Source: Lachnospiraceae bacterium
Lineage (GTDB): Bacteria > Bacillota > Clostridia > Lachnospirales > Lachnospiraceae
Assembly (NCBI GenBank): GCA_017561085.1
Contig: JAFZDQ010000043.1
Location: 1-57,514, forward strand
DNA: 57,514 bases
Direction of reading: 5' to 3'
Under the pieces are notes generated by a model. It was not told the DNA's origin and ran no database searches. It saw nothing but the letters and a program-made list of their open reading frames with translations. Of the stretch, positions 41,407 to 50,778 are shown piece by piece. Both the position numbers and the translations under genes were made by a program. Each line of letters begins with the position of its first letter. Position 1 is the stretch's first letter.

Positions 41407-43233
41407 ATGGCAGGTCCGAGAGGAATGAGCAGAGGTTATTTAACCGAAGAAGAAAAGGCAAACCGCCCCAAGGTGACGTTTGCATTACTGAAGAGAATTT
41501 TTTCATACTTACTTCCCTATTGGAAACAGATGGTACTGGTGCTTGTGTTTATCGTACTTTCTTCCATTATGGGACTGTTGCCGTCCGTACTGACCGGACG
41601 TATTATCGACGAAGGTCTGATTAAGCAGGATATGCGGATGCTGATTATCCTGATTATCGTTTCCTTGGGCGTGACCTTGGGTGCAAACTTAATCAGGGTA
41701 GGCGAAAGTTATTTGAACAACTGGATTGCCCAGCATATTACCTTTGATATGCGTAACAAGATGTACCGTCATCTCCAGCAGATGTCCCAGAAGTTTTTTA
41801 CTACCAATAACCAGGGGGATATCATTACCCGTATGACCAGTGATATTTCCGGCGTGGAAAGAGTGGTAACCAGTACGTTTACTTCCATTTTGTCCAATTC
41901 TATTACCCTGATTTGTGCGGTAGTCATCATGGTGAAAGAAAACTGGATTCTGGCACTTGTGGGTATTTTGGTAATTCCGCTTTTCACCATTCCTACCAGA
42001 TGGGCAGGCAAGACCAGATGGGAACTGACCCAGGATGCCCAGGAATGTAATGATGAAATCAACGGTATCTTAAATGAAACCTTGTCTGTCAGCGGACAGC
42101 TTCTGGTGAAATTATTCGGTAAAGAAGACTATGAATTCGGCCGTTACCGGGATGTAAATAAGAGAATGATTAACCTGAACATCAAGGAAAGTATGGCCGG
42201 CAGATGGTTCATGGTGATTATCAATACCTTCTCCAGCGTAGGTCCCATGCTTCTTTATCTGGTGGGCGGTATTTTGATGATGAAATACAATTCCGATCTG
42301 ACGGTAGGTGATATCACCGTACTGGTAGCCCTTTTGGGTAAAATGTACGGTCCCGTCAATTCCCTTTTAAACATTCAGGTGGAATGGATCCGTTCCATGG
42401 CCCTGTTTACCAGAATTTTTGAATATTTTGATATGCCCATTGAAATCAAGAATCCCGAACAGCCCATTAAGCCTGCGAAGGTAATAGGTGATGTAGAGTT
42501 TAAGAATGTACAGTTCTCCTATGACGGCGAAAGACAGATTCTTAAGGATATTAACTTTGAATTAAAGAGCGGACGCAGTATTGCACTGGTAGGTCCTTCC
42601 GGTTCCGGAAAGAGTACCATTGCTAATCTGATTCCCAGATTATATGATGTAGGCGGCGGTAAGATTACCTTAGACGGTGTGGATGTCCGTTCCCTTGACC
42701 TTGCATGGCTCCGTGACAAAATCGGTATTGTCAGCCAGGAAACCTATATGTTTAACGGAACCATCCGTGAAAACCTGTTGTATGCAAAGCCTGACGCTAC
42801 CGAGGAAGAACTGATGGAAGCCTGCAAAAAGGCCAACATTGAAGACTTTATCCTGAAGCAGGAAAAGGGCTTAGATACCATGGTCGGAAACAGAGGTTTG
42901 AAATTATCCGGTGGTGAAAAGCAGCGTCTTTCCATTGCCCGTGTATTGTTAAAAGACCCGGCACTCTTAATTTTTGACGAAGCAACTGCTTCCCTGGATT
43001 CTATTTCCGAAAAGAAAATCCAGGATGCCATCAATCCCATTATCGATTCCAGAACCAGTATTCTGATTGCCCATCGTTTATCCACGATTCTGGCAGCAGA
43101 CGAAATTCTGGTTATCAGAGACGGAAAGATTGCGGAACGCGGCGTTCATGCAGACCTTGTGAAGGCCGGCGGTACTTATGCTGAGCTTTATGAAACCCAG
43201 TTCTACAGACCTGACGAAGACGAAGATGAATAA
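41407..43233 (+). CDS. ABC exporter, permease-ATPase fusion
   Basis: Half-transporter of 608 residues with a Gly/Arg-rich start (AGPRGMSRGYLTEEEKANRP), six membrane helices and an NBD. Walker A is GPSGSGKSTIANLIPRLYD, signature KLSGGEKQRLSIARVLLK, Walker B LLIFDEATASLDSIS with Glu, and the H-loop is IAHRLST. All motifs are canonical, so it may work as a homodimer. No partner gene is adjacent. AAAGGAG precedes the ATG. A strong terminator follows. Cargo is unknown. Confidence 0.92.
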   Translation: MAGPRGMSRGYLTEEEKANRPKVTFALLKRIFSYLLPYWKQMVLVLVFIVLSSIMGLLPSVLTGRIIDEGLIKQDMRMLIILIIVSLGVTLGANLIRVGESYLNNWIAQHITFDMRNKMYRHLQQMSQKFFTTNNQGDIITRMTSDISGVERVVTSTFTSILSNSITLICAVVIMVKENWILALVGILVIPLFTIPTRWAGKTRWELTQDAQECNDEINGILNETLSVSGQLLVKLFGKEDYEFGRYRDVNKRMINLNIKESMAGRWFMVIINTFSSVGPMLLYLVGGILMMKYNSDLTVGDITVLVALLGKMYGPVNSLLNIQVEWIRSMALFTRIFEYFDMPIEIKNPEQPIKPAKVIGDVEFKNVQFSYDGERQILKDINFELKSGRSIALVGPSGSGKSTIANLIPRLYDVGGGKITLDGVDVRSLDLAWLRDKIGIVSQETYMFNGTIRENLLYAKPDATEEELMEACKKANIEDFILKQEKGLDTMVGNRGLKLSGGEKQRLSIARVLLKDPALLIFDEATASLDSISEKKIQDAINPIIDSRTSILIAHRLSTILAADEILVIRDGKIAERGVHADLVKAGGTYAELYETQFYRPDEDEDE

Positions 43234-43236
43234 GAA

Positions 43237-43270
43237 AAAAGCTACCGTTACAGCGGTAGCTTTTACTTTT
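43237..43270 (+). terminator. Rho-independent terminator
   Basis: AAAAGCTACCG (43237-43247) pairs perfectly with CGGTAGCTTTT (43254-43264) over a 6-base loop. It ends the exporter unit. Confidence 0.9.
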
Positions 43271-43356
43271 AAGGATTTTCTCGGAATCAAATTGTAGAAA
43301 CGGGGTAAAGTATGGTAAAATGATAATAACTATGCGAAAGAAAAGAGGAGCGTATT

Positions 43357-44901
43357 ATGCAGGGAATTTTTGAAACCATTAACAGTATTTTTTCCTTTAT
43401 TGGTCCGCTGTCAGATTTTTTGTGGGATTTTCCCACGAATTTTGAGTGGTATGCCAATATTCCGGTTTTGGGCAATTTTTCCTTTGCCATCATTTTGTTG
43501 ATGGGTTCCGGAATTTATTTCAGCTTCCGGCTTGGCTTTATACAGGTGACTCATTTTAAAAAGGGTCTTAAAATTATGACGGAGAAAAGAAGCGTAGAAG
43601 CAGGTATTTCACCGATGGCTGCATTTTTATTAAGCTCCGCCATGCGTGTGGGTCCCGGAAACATCATCGGTGTAACGGGAGCGATTGCAGTTGGAGGCCC
43701 GGGAGCACTGTTTTGGATGTGGGTATCCGCCTTTTTCGGAATGGCGGTTGCTTACATGGAAGGGGTTTTGGCACAGATTTTTAAAGTGAAAAAGGAAGAT
43801 GAGTTTGTAGGCGGCCTTCCTTTCTATGGCAGGAAACTTCTTGGAAATAAGGTGTGGATTGGCGTATTTTTGTCACTGCTTTATATTTTATATGCACTTT
43901 GTTGTTTACCGGCACAGGGATTTAATGTAGTATCTTCCGTAGGCCGGATGGCGGAAATTATAACAGGTTCTTCCATTGCAGCAGATTCTGTTTTTTATTA
44001 CATAATAGGGGCATTGATTGTGGTATCAACGGCAATTATTACATTCGGCGGAATTAAAAAGGTTTCCAAATGGACCGATAAAATGGTACCGGTGATGGCT
44101 GTGATTTATATTGTAACGGTGTTAGTATTGATTTTATTGAATATTAAGACAATTCCTTATTTCTTTGGGGCAGTATTTGGCGGAGCATTTAAACCGGAGG
44201 CTATTTTTGGCGGTCTTTTCGGAACAGTGCTTGCACAGGGCGTAAAAAGAGGTCTGATGTCCAATGAAGCCGGACAGGGTACCATTACCATGTCCGCAGC
44301 GGCAGCAGATGCAAAGCATCCCTGTGAGCAGGGCATTCTGTCATCTATCGGTGTCTTTTTGGATACCATGATTATTTGTACACTTTCCGGATTTGTAGTG
44401 GTGATGGCGCATTGCTGGGACGGTCCGAATGCGCAGGCCTTTGCGGAGATGGACAAATTGCCGAAGTTTACGGAATCCGTTGCAACATTAACACCGGGAA
44501 CCGCAGCCAATGCAGTGATTAGCTTTTTAATTACATTTTGTTTTTGTCTGTTTGCCTATACCTGCCTTTTGGGAATGATCAGTTTTTCGGAAATAGCAGC
44601 AAACCGCATCCGCAAGGACAAAGCGTTTATAGGCGGCGTGAGAATTGTTGCGCTTTTTGTTGCGGCGTTCGGCATATTATGTAATATTGCCGGATTGGAA
44701 CTTGGTAATTTATGGGCATTTTCGGATTTGGGAAATATTCTGATTGTATTTTTCAACGTGCCGATTGTATATGTAGGTGCGAACTATGTTTTCCGGGCTA
44801 CGAAGCATTTTAAAAAGAATGACGGAACCAAGTTTACTTCTGCGGTAATTGGCAGAGATGATTGCCGGTATTGGGATGACAAGGCAAGCGATAAAAGTTA
44901 A
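43357..44901 (+). CDS. Sodium:alanine symporter (AGCS family)
   Basis: Na+-coupled amino acid importer of 514 residues with about 11 membrane helices. AGCS hallmarks are GSGIYFSFRLGFIQ, AFLLSSAMRVGPGNIIGVTGAIAVGGPGALFWMW (in parts), and GLMSNEAGQGTITMSAAAA. Alanine or glycine is the usual substrate. Typical members are about 450-480 residues; the extra length is at the N-terminus. A possible promoter (TTGTAG at 43292, TAAAAT at 43316) lies upstream. The gene stands alone. Confidence 0.93.
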   Translation: MQGIFETINSIFSFIGPLSDFLWDFPTNFEWYANIPVLGNFSFAIILLMGSGIYFSFRLGFIQVTHFKKGLKIMTEKRSVEAGISPMAAFLLSSAMRVGPGNIIGVTGAIAVGGPGALFWMWVSAFFGMAVAYMEGVLAQIFKVKKEDEFVGGLPFYGRKLLGNKVWIGVFLSLLYILYALCCLPAQGFNVVSSVGRMAEIITGSSIAADSVFYYIIGALIVVSTAIITFGGIKKVSKWTDKMVPVMAVIYIVTVLVLILLNIKTIPYFFGAVFGGAFKPEAIFGGLFGTVLAQGVKRGLMSNEAGQGTITMSAAAADAKHPCEQGILSSIGVFLDTMIICTLSGFVVVMAHCWDGPNAQAFAEMDKLPKFTESVATLTPGTAANAVISFLITFCFCLFAYTCLLGMISFSEIAANRIRKDKAFIGGVRIVALFVAAFGILCNIAGLELGNLWAFSDLGNILIVFFNVPIVYVGANYVFRATKHFKKNDGTKFTSAVIGRDDCRYWDDKASDKS

Positions 44902-44947
44902 AATAGCATGTGTGAAGCATATGTTTGTAGAGTAAAGGAAGAGAAGT

Positions 44948-45796
44948 ATGAAAAGAGCAGCACTCATCAATGATTTGTCCGGTTTTGGCAAATGTTCCTT
45001 AACTGCAGCAATTCCGGTTATTTCGGTTATGGGAATTCAGGCATGTCCGTTACCAACGGCTGTCTTAACTGCGCAGACAGGGTTTGAAAGTTATTATTGT
45101 GATGATTTTACGGATAGAATGGATATCTTTACGGAAGAATGGAAAAAGATGAAGGTGTCCTTTGACGGAATTTATTCCGGATTTCTGGCGAATGCAGGGC
45201 AGATAGAAAAAGTGCTTCATTTTTTGGAAGTATTTCAGGGTGAAGATACTTTGTTTTTGGCAGACCCGGTGCTTGGCGACCACGGAGAGACCTATGGTGT
45301 TTTTTCTAAGGAGCTCCTTATGGGGATGAAAAAGCTTACCTTGCAGGCAACGGTCATAACACCCAATTTGACGGAGCTTTGCTTGTTGGCAGACGAAAAT
45401 TATGAAGCATTAACCGCCTGCAGACAGGAGAGTGATTATTTGGATAAAATCCGCGTAATCTGCGATAAGCTGCTTCGAAAAGCCCAAACGAAGCAGACCA
45501 TTATCGTAACCGGCATTATTCAGGAAAAAGAAGACGGAAGTTACGTGGGAAATATGGCGGTTTCAAATCAGGATAGTTTTTATGTGGAAACGCCCTATAC
45601 CGGTAAAGGTTTTTCGGGAACGGGAGATTTGTTTGCTTCTGTGATTTGCGGGTCACTTCTTAAGGGATTATCGGTCAGGGAAGCAGTACAAAAGGCAACC
45701 TTCTTTTTGCAGGAAGCAATAGAAGATGCTTCAAAAGAAAACATGCCAAGTGTACACGGAGTACATTTTGAAAAATATTTGTCACGTTTGTTATAG
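44948..45796 (+). CDS. Pyridoxal/pyridoxamine kinase
   Basis: Ribokinase-fold kinase of 282 residues that phosphorylates vitamin B6 vitamers. The N-terminal NDLSGFGKCSLTAAIPVISVMG and LPTAVLTAQTGF are specific to the pyridoxal kinase group. The anion hole and catalytic Asp227 are in GKGFSGTGDLFAS. Phosphate/ATP contacts are in VITPNLTELCLL and IIVTGI. It is followed 12 bases later by an ECF S component, which supports B6 salvage. The PdxY/PdxK naming is left open. Confidence 0.92.
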   Translation: MKRAALINDLSGFGKCSLTAAIPVISVMGIQACPLPTAVLTAQTGFESYYCDDFTDRMDIFTEEWKKMKVSFDGIYSGFLANAGQIEKVLHFLEVFQGEDTLFLADPVLGDHGETYGVFSKELLMGMKKLTLQATVITPNLTELCLLADENYEALTACRQESDYLDKIRVICDKLLRKAQTKQTIIVTGIIQEKEDGSYVGNMAVSNQDSFYVETPYTGKGFSGTGDLFASVICGSLLKGLSVREAVQKATFFLQEAIEDASKENMPSVHGVHFEKYLSRLL

Positions 45797-45808
45797 GAGG
45801 GAATCAAT

Positions 45809-46306
45809 ATGAAAACAAAGAATTTGACAATGGCCGGTATTATGGCTGCACTGACGACGCTGATGACAGCCTATATTTGTCATATACCGATTGGAGTAAA
45901 CGGCGGTTACATACATTTTGGCGATTCGTTGATTTATCTGGCGGCAGTACTGTTGCCGACGCCCTATGCTTTAGGGGCGGCAGCAATTGGCGGAGGCCTG
46001 GCGGATTTGCTGACGGCACCTATGTGGACCCCGGCTACGGTGATTATTAAAATGCTGCTGGTGCTTCCGTTTACCAACAAGTCTTCAAAGATTATCACAT
46101 CACGGAATCTGGTAGCAACGGTAATTGCTTATTTGATTTCGGGAATCGGTTATTTTTTGGCCGAATATCTGTTATTCGGAACCTGGGCGGTCTTTTTCGT
46201 AAGTATGGGCCAGACCCTGATACAGTCTTTAGGCAGCGCTGTCGTATTTATTGCCGTGAGTATTGCCCTGGATAAAGCACAGGTGAAAACAAGATTTTTT
46301 CATTAA
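45809..46306 (+). CDS. ECF transporter S component (TIGR04002-like), probably for vitamin B6
   Basis: Substrate-binding membrane subunit of 165 residues with about five or six helices. NGGYIHFGDSLIYLAAVLLPTPYALGAAAIGGGLADL (seen in parts) is the ECF S-component core, and the family looks like TIGR04002. No ATPase or T subunit is encoded nearby, so it would use the shared energising module. Its position right after pyridoxal kinase suggests that pyridoxine-type vitamers are the cargo. AGGAGGG precedes the ATG. Confidence 0.85.
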   Translation: MKTKNLTMAGIMAALTTLMTAYICHIPIGVNGGYIHFGDSLIYLAAVLLPTPYALGAAAIGGGLADLLTAPMWTPATVIIKMLLVLPFTNKSSKIITSRNLVATVIAYLISGIGYFLAEYLLFGTWAVFFVSMGQTLIQSLGSAVVFIAVSIALDKAQVKTRFFH

Positions 46307-46336
46307 AATACATTTATTTCAGAGAGGAATTGAGTT

Positions 46337-46933
46337 ATGGCTGATATCTTATATACATACAAAAATCAGGTATATGCAAATATTACGAATCGTTGCGACT
46401 GCAGTTGTACTTTTTGTATCCGTTCTCACGGAGACGGTGTGGGAGAAGCGGAAAATCTTTGGTTTCAGAAAGAACCTACTCTGCAGGAAATCAAAGAAGC
46501 GATGGATGCTTTTGATTTTACCGGATATGAGGAATTGGTATATTGCGGTTACGGAGAGCCTACCTGTGCTCTTGAGAATTTACTTGCCAGCGCAACATAC
46601 ATCAAAGAAAAACATCCGATTAAGATTCGTTTAAACACCAACGGTCTGGCGAATTTGTATCATAAACGTAATATTATTCCCGAGCTTGCCAAGGTTGTAG
46701 ACAGTGTTTCCATTAGTCTGAATGCGCCTACGGCCGAGAAATATCAGGAAGTAACCAGACCGCAGTTTGCGAATGCATTTCCGGAGATGCTTTCCTTTGC
46801 GAAGCTTGCGAAGGAGGCATTTGGACATACGCAGTTATCCATCGTGGATGTGCTTCCCAAAGAAGAAATAGAGGCATGCCAAAAACTGGCGGATGAGCTT
46901 GGCATTTATTTAAGAATCCGGAAGTATTCTTAG
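46337..46933 (+). CDS. Short radical SAM protein, TatD-linked type
   Basis: Radical SAM protein of 198 residues. The [4Fe-4S] motif CX3CX2C is in NRCDCSCTFCIRSHGDGVG near residue 18. VYCGYGEPTCALENL corresponds to the SAM-binding GGE-like motif, and RLNTNGLANL and SVSISLNAPTAEKY follow. This compact form, lacking an auxiliary cluster domain, matches the TatD-family-linked radical SAM group. No TatD gene is adjacent; it stands between the B6 genes and a GH2 glycosidase. The reaction is unknown. Confidence 0.88.
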   Translation: MADILYTYKNQVYANITNRCDCSCTFCIRSHGDGVGEAENLWFQKEPTLQEIKEAMDAFDFTGYEELVYCGYGEPTCALENLLASATYIKEKHPIKIRLNTNGLANLYHKRNIIPELAKVVDSVSISLNAPTAEKYQEVTRPQFANAFPEMLSFAKLAKEAFGHTQLSIVDVLPKEEIEACQKLADELGIYLRIRKYS

Positions 46934-46943
46934 AGAGGTATTT

Positions 46944-48704
46944 ATGAAAACGAAAAAAGAAAGCGGTTATTGTACTTTGCTGACAGAAGCGGCGGAGAAG
47001 AATGCGCATTTGAATCATTGGGACATGTATCCCAGACCTCTGTTACAAAGAGAAAGTTACTTTAGCCTAAACGGAACTTGGTTATTAAACGGCCGGGAAA
47101 TCAGAGTACCCTTTGTACCCCAGTCGGTACTTGCGGAGTATCCCTGTGAAACCGGCAGTTTTTTACTATATGAAAAAGAGTTTTCTTTGCCGGAGAATTT
47201 TACGGGAGAAAGGATACTTTTGCATTTGGGGGCGGTTGATACCGTTGCGGAGGTTTGGGTAAATGAATGCTGTGCAGGAACGCATGAGGGCGGCTATACA
47301 GCCTTTACCTTTGATATTACGGAGTATGTTAAGCGTAAGGAAAATAACCGGTTGACCGTAAAGGTGACGGATACCTTATCCCATGATTACCCTTACGGGA
47401 AGCAGCGGGAAAAAAGAGGCGGTATGTGGTATACGCCCATCAGCGGCATCTGGCAGAGCGTCTGGCTGGAAGGTGTACCGGAGAATTATGTGGATAACTT
47501 CACAGTGATTCCGGACCTTTCGGGGATAACTGTCCGGGTACAAATGAGCGAAAAGCAGGTACCGGAATTACGGGCAGAGATATGTTTGCATCATGGAGAG
47601 CGGCTGAAGCGGGTGATTCCGGCAGAGGGCGGATATATTGATTTGAAAGAACATATCTGCGCAGACGGCAGCAGGTATGAGCCGAAGCTTTGGAGCCCTG
47701 AGGAGCCCTACCTTTATCGGATGAAGTTATTTGCCGGAGAGGATGAGGCAGAAACCTATTTTGCCCTGCGGACAATTACCATCGAAAACATCGACGGCAT
47801 CAACCGTGTCTGCTTAAACGGTAAATCCATATTTTTACATGGACTGTTGGACCAAGGGTATTTCAGTGACGGAATTTATCTTCCTGCTGAGCCGGAGGAA
47901 TATGAGAGAGATATCCTGCGGATGAAGGAGCTTGGTTATAATCTGCTGAGAAAGCATATCAAAGTGGAGCCGGAAGCCTTTTATTATTTTTGTGATAAGC
48001 ATGGTATGCTGGTAATGCAGGATATGGTTAATAACGGAGACTATTCCTTTTTGCGGGATACGGCGCTGCCTACCATCGGTTTTCAGAAGAAAAAGGATAC
48101 CCGTACGGGACTTTTGCGAAAAGCTGCAGAAAAAAGAAACCGGAGAAAACAGATTTTCAAAGAGCAGACCCGGCAAACCATAGAGCAGCTGAAAAATCAT
48201 CCCTGTATCGTGGCCTATACGATATTTAACGAGGGTTGGGGACAGTTTGACAGCGATGAAATGTATGATTTCGTGAAGGCGCTGGATGATACCCGCTTAA
48301 TTGACACCACCTCCGGCTGGTTTCATCAAAAGAAGAGTGATTTTGACAGTCCCCATATTTATTTCAGGACCGTTGATTTGAAGGTGAAGGAGCGGCCGCT
48401 TTTGTTATCGGAGTGTGGCGGATATACCAGAGTCATAAAGGGACACCTTTTTAACGAAGGAAAAACCTACGGCTACGGAGGCGCCGAAACAGAAGAGGCA
48501 CTTACCGATATGATTGTAAGTATGTATGAAAAAATGGTTCTCCCCGGAATACCCAAGGGCGTCTGCGGTTGCGTCTATACCCAGCTGAGCGATGTGGAGG
48601 ATGAAGTGAACGGCCTTTATACTTATGACAGAAAAGTATGTAAGGTAGACAAAGAAAAAATGTTGCATCTTGCAAAAGTGCTGAAAATAGTGGAAAATAA
48701 GTAG
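46944..48704 (+). CDS. Glycoside hydrolase family 2 (beta-galactosidase/glucuronidase type)
   Basis: GH2 beta-glycosidase of 586 residues. The sugar-binding N-domain (SFSLNGTWLL-type start, RLTVKVTDTLSHDYPYGKQ, GMWYTPISGIWQSVWLE) is typical. Catalytic acid/base is Glu430 in FNEGWGQ and the nucleophile is Glu490 in LLLSECGGY. It is shorter than LacZ and close in layout to compact Firmicute GH2 enzymes. No signal peptide, so the enzyme is cytoplasmic. It starts 10 bases after the radical SAM gene and precedes an NhaC antiporter; a sugar transporter is not in the window. The specificity is not determined. Confidence 0.92.
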   Translation: MKTKKESGYCTLLTEAAEKNAHLNHWDMYPRPLLQRESYFSLNGTWLLNGREIRVPFVPQSVLAEYPCETGSFLLYEKEFSLPENFTGERILLHLGAVDTVAEVWVNECCAGTHEGGYTAFTFDITEYVKRKENNRLTVKVTDTLSHDYPYGKQREKRGGMWYTPISGIWQSVWLEGVPENYVDNFTVIPDLSGITVRVQMSEKQVPELRAEICLHHGERLKRVIPAEGGYIDLKEHICADGSRYEPKLWSPEEPYLYRMKLFAGEDEAETYFALRTITIENIDGINRVCLNGKSIFLHGLLDQGYFSDGIYLPAEPEEYERDILRMKELGYNLLRKHIKVEPEAFYYFCDKHGMLVMQDMVNNGDYSFLRDTALPTIGFQKKKDTRTGLLRKAAEKRNRRKQIFKEQTRQTIEQLKNHPCIVAYTIFNEGWGQFDSDEMYDFVKALDDTRLIDTTSGWFHQKKSDFDSPHIYFRTVDLKVKERPLLLSECGGYTRVIKGHLFNEGKTYGYGGAETEEALTDMIVSMYEKMVLPGIPKGVCGCVYTQLSDVEDEVNGLYTYDRKVCKVDKEKMLHLAKVLKIVENK

Positions 48705-48738
48705 TGAATGAATTACGGTACGAATTGGAGGATTACAA

Positions 48739-50058
48739 ATGAAACCGAATTTTAAAGCGTTACTCCCTATCGGAGTATTTCTGGTTCTGTATTTGGGACT
48801 GGGTATTTTATTTGAATATGTATTAAAGATTCCCATGGGATTTTATAACATTCCCATCGTGGTAATTTTCCTGGTGGCTCTTCTGGTAGCTTGCATCCAG
48901 AATCCCAAGCTGAATTTTGATCAGAAACTTTCTGTGATGGCCAGAGGCGTAGGCGATAAGAATATCATTACCATGGTGCTGATTTTCATGGTAGCGGGTA
49001 TTTTCGTCGGTGTAGTTGGCAGAAGCAGTGCAGAAAGTGTGGCATATTTCCTGCTTTCCTTTATCCCTGCGAGATTTGCCGTATTGGTACTTTTCGTAGT
49101 AAGTGCCTTTGTATCTCTTGCAATGGGAACTTCCGTGGGAACCATTACACTGATTTCCCCGATTGCCATTGCGGTAGCGGGCAGTTCAGGCTTTGGCGTA
49201 CCTTTCTGTCTCGGTGCGGTAGTAGGCGGCTCTATGTTTGGAGATAATTTATCCTTTATTTCCGATACCACCATTGCAGCTTGTAACGGACAGGGTTGTG
49301 ATATGAAGGATAAGTTTAAAGAAAACTTTGGTATTGCACTTCCGGCAGCAATTGTAACCGCGATTATTATTGTCATCAAGTCCTTAGGCTCTGATGTAGG
49401 CGAAGCAGTGATTCAGGATTATAACCTGGTGCAGATTATTCCTTATATCCTGGTACTGGTAGGCGGTATCATCGGTATTAACGTTTTCGTAGTACTGATT
49501 ATCGGTATCGTATGCGGTTCCGTTATTATGCTGGCAACCGGAGCAACCGCAGCAACTGATTTACTTTCCGGTATGGGAAGCGGCGTTTCCGGTATGTTTG
49601 AAACCGCCATGGTAGCAATTTTGGTTTCCGCAATTTGTGCATTAATTGAAGAATACGGCGGATTTGCAGCGTTGCTTGATTTAATCAAAAAGATTTTCAA
49701 AGGCCAGAAAGGCGGCAAGCTGGGTATGGGTCTTTTGGTAGGTGTAATGGATATTGCTACGGCAAATAATACGGTAGCGATTGTTATGGCCAACCCCATT
49801 GCGAAGGAAATGTCCGATAATTACGGTATTTCTCCCAGAAAAGCAGCATCCATCTTAGATACCTTTTCCTGTATTTTCCAGGGAATTATCCCTTACGGTG
49901 CGCAGATGCTGGTAGCACTTTCCGTAGCGTCAGAGCTTGGCAGTGCAGTTTCTGCATTCCAGATTATTCCGAATTTATTCTATCCTTATATGTTACTGCT
50001 TAGTTCACTTGTTTTTGTTTTCTTAATTCCCGAAAAGAAAAAAAGCAGCGAAAATTAA
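48739..50058 (+). CDS. NhaC-family Na+/H+ antiporter
   Basis: Membrane transporter of 439 residues with about 11-12 helices. NhaC-group motifs are FVSLAMGTSVGTITLISPIAIA and VGGSMFGDNLSFISDTTIAAC, in which the polar residues (Gly-Asp-Asn, Ser-Asp-Thr) are conserved for ion exchange. It ends with a basic cytosolic tail. GGAGG precedes the ATG. Ion or substrate may be Na+/H+ or an organic acid; the family is not limited to sodium. Confidence 0.9.
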   Translation: MKPNFKALLPIGVFLVLYLGLGILFEYVLKIPMGFYNIPIVVIFLVALLVACIQNPKLNFDQKLSVMARGVGDKNIITMVLIFMVAGIFVGVVGRSSAESVAYFLLSFIPARFAVLVLFVVSAFVSLAMGTSVGTITLISPIAIAVAGSSGFGVPFCLGAVVGGSMFGDNLSFISDTTIAACNGQGCDMKDKFKENFGIALPAAIVTAIIIVIKSLGSDVGEAVIQDYNLVQIIPYILVLVGGIIGINVFVVLIIGIVCGSVIMLATGATAATDLLSGMGSGVSGMFETAMVAILVSAICALIEEYGGFAALLDLIKKIFKGQKGGKLGMGLLVGVMDIATANNTVAIVMANPIAKEMSDNYGISPRKAASILDTFSCIFQGIIPYGAQMLVALSVASELGSAVSAFQIIPNLFYPYMLLLSSLVFVFLIPEKKKSSEN

Positions 50059-50149
50059 GAAGAAATTAAGGAAATGAACACAGCTTATCAATAAAAATAT
50101 TTTAGAATGTCAATACTATATCACCATAGGAAGAAGAGGAGAGTTTATT

Positions 50150-50755
50150 ATGAAAAAGAAAATGATGGTATTATTGATGGCAATGACCTTAGTGCTTGCA
50201 GTAACAGGCTGTGGCAAAAAGGCTGAACAAAACGCAGAAAATTCAGGCGTGGCAGGCGGAGAAGCAGCCGTGACTGTAGAAGTAGCTGACAGTGCAGATG
50301 TTCTTAACAAGGTATGGGATACCTTTGGGGAGGACCAGAAATTTGCAGCAATGGGTGGTGATTTTACCAATCCCGTAGACGGAAAAGCAGGTCTGTTTAA
50401 TATGGCGGACACAGAAAGCCTTACCTATATGCTTTATATTCCTGCTGACAACGTGGCAATGGTAGACGAAGCAGCGTCCCTGCTTCATATGATGAATGCC
50501 AATACCTTTACCGGAGCAGCATTCCATTTAACCGATGCTGCGAACGCACAGGCACTTACCGATGCATTAAAGAGCAATATTTTAAGTACCCAGTGGATGT
50601 GCGGTTTCCCGGACAAGCTGCTGATTGCAACCGTAAACGGTGAATATGTGGTATCTGCATTCGGTAACGCAGAAATCATGGATAACTTCAAAGCGAAGCT
50701 TACAGAAGTTTACGGCGAAGCTGCAGTTATCGTTGTAGATGAAAATATCGCATAA
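50150..50755 (+). CDS. Lipoprotein upstream of an O-acyltransferase (DUF4358-like)
   Basis: Lipoprotein of 201 residues. Signal peptide with lipobox AVTGC (Cys at about 21), a short Ala/Glu linker, then an alpha/beta domain with DVLNKVWDTFGEDQKFAAMGG and YMLYIPADNVAMVDEAASLLHMMNA. I recall DUF4358-type proteins beside MBOAT/DHHW pairs in Lachnospiraceae and suggest that family, without certainty. It begins 92 bases after the NhaC gene with AAGAGGAGAG upstream, and the MBOAT gene begins 24 bases after its stop. A role in exporting or holding the acetylation substrate is only a guess. Confidence 0.75.
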   Translation: MKKKMMVLLMAMTLVLAVTGCGKKAEQNAENSGVAGGEAAVTVEVADSADVLNKVWDTFGEDQKFAAMGGDFTNPVDGKAGLFNMADTESLTYMLYIPADNVAMVDEAASLLHMMNANTFTGAAFHLTDAANAQALTDALKSNILSTQWMCGFPDKLLIATVNGEYVVSAFGNAEIMDNFKAKLTEVYGEAAVIVVDENIA

Positions 50756-50778
50756 GTAACTTAAGAAGAGGTAGAAAT

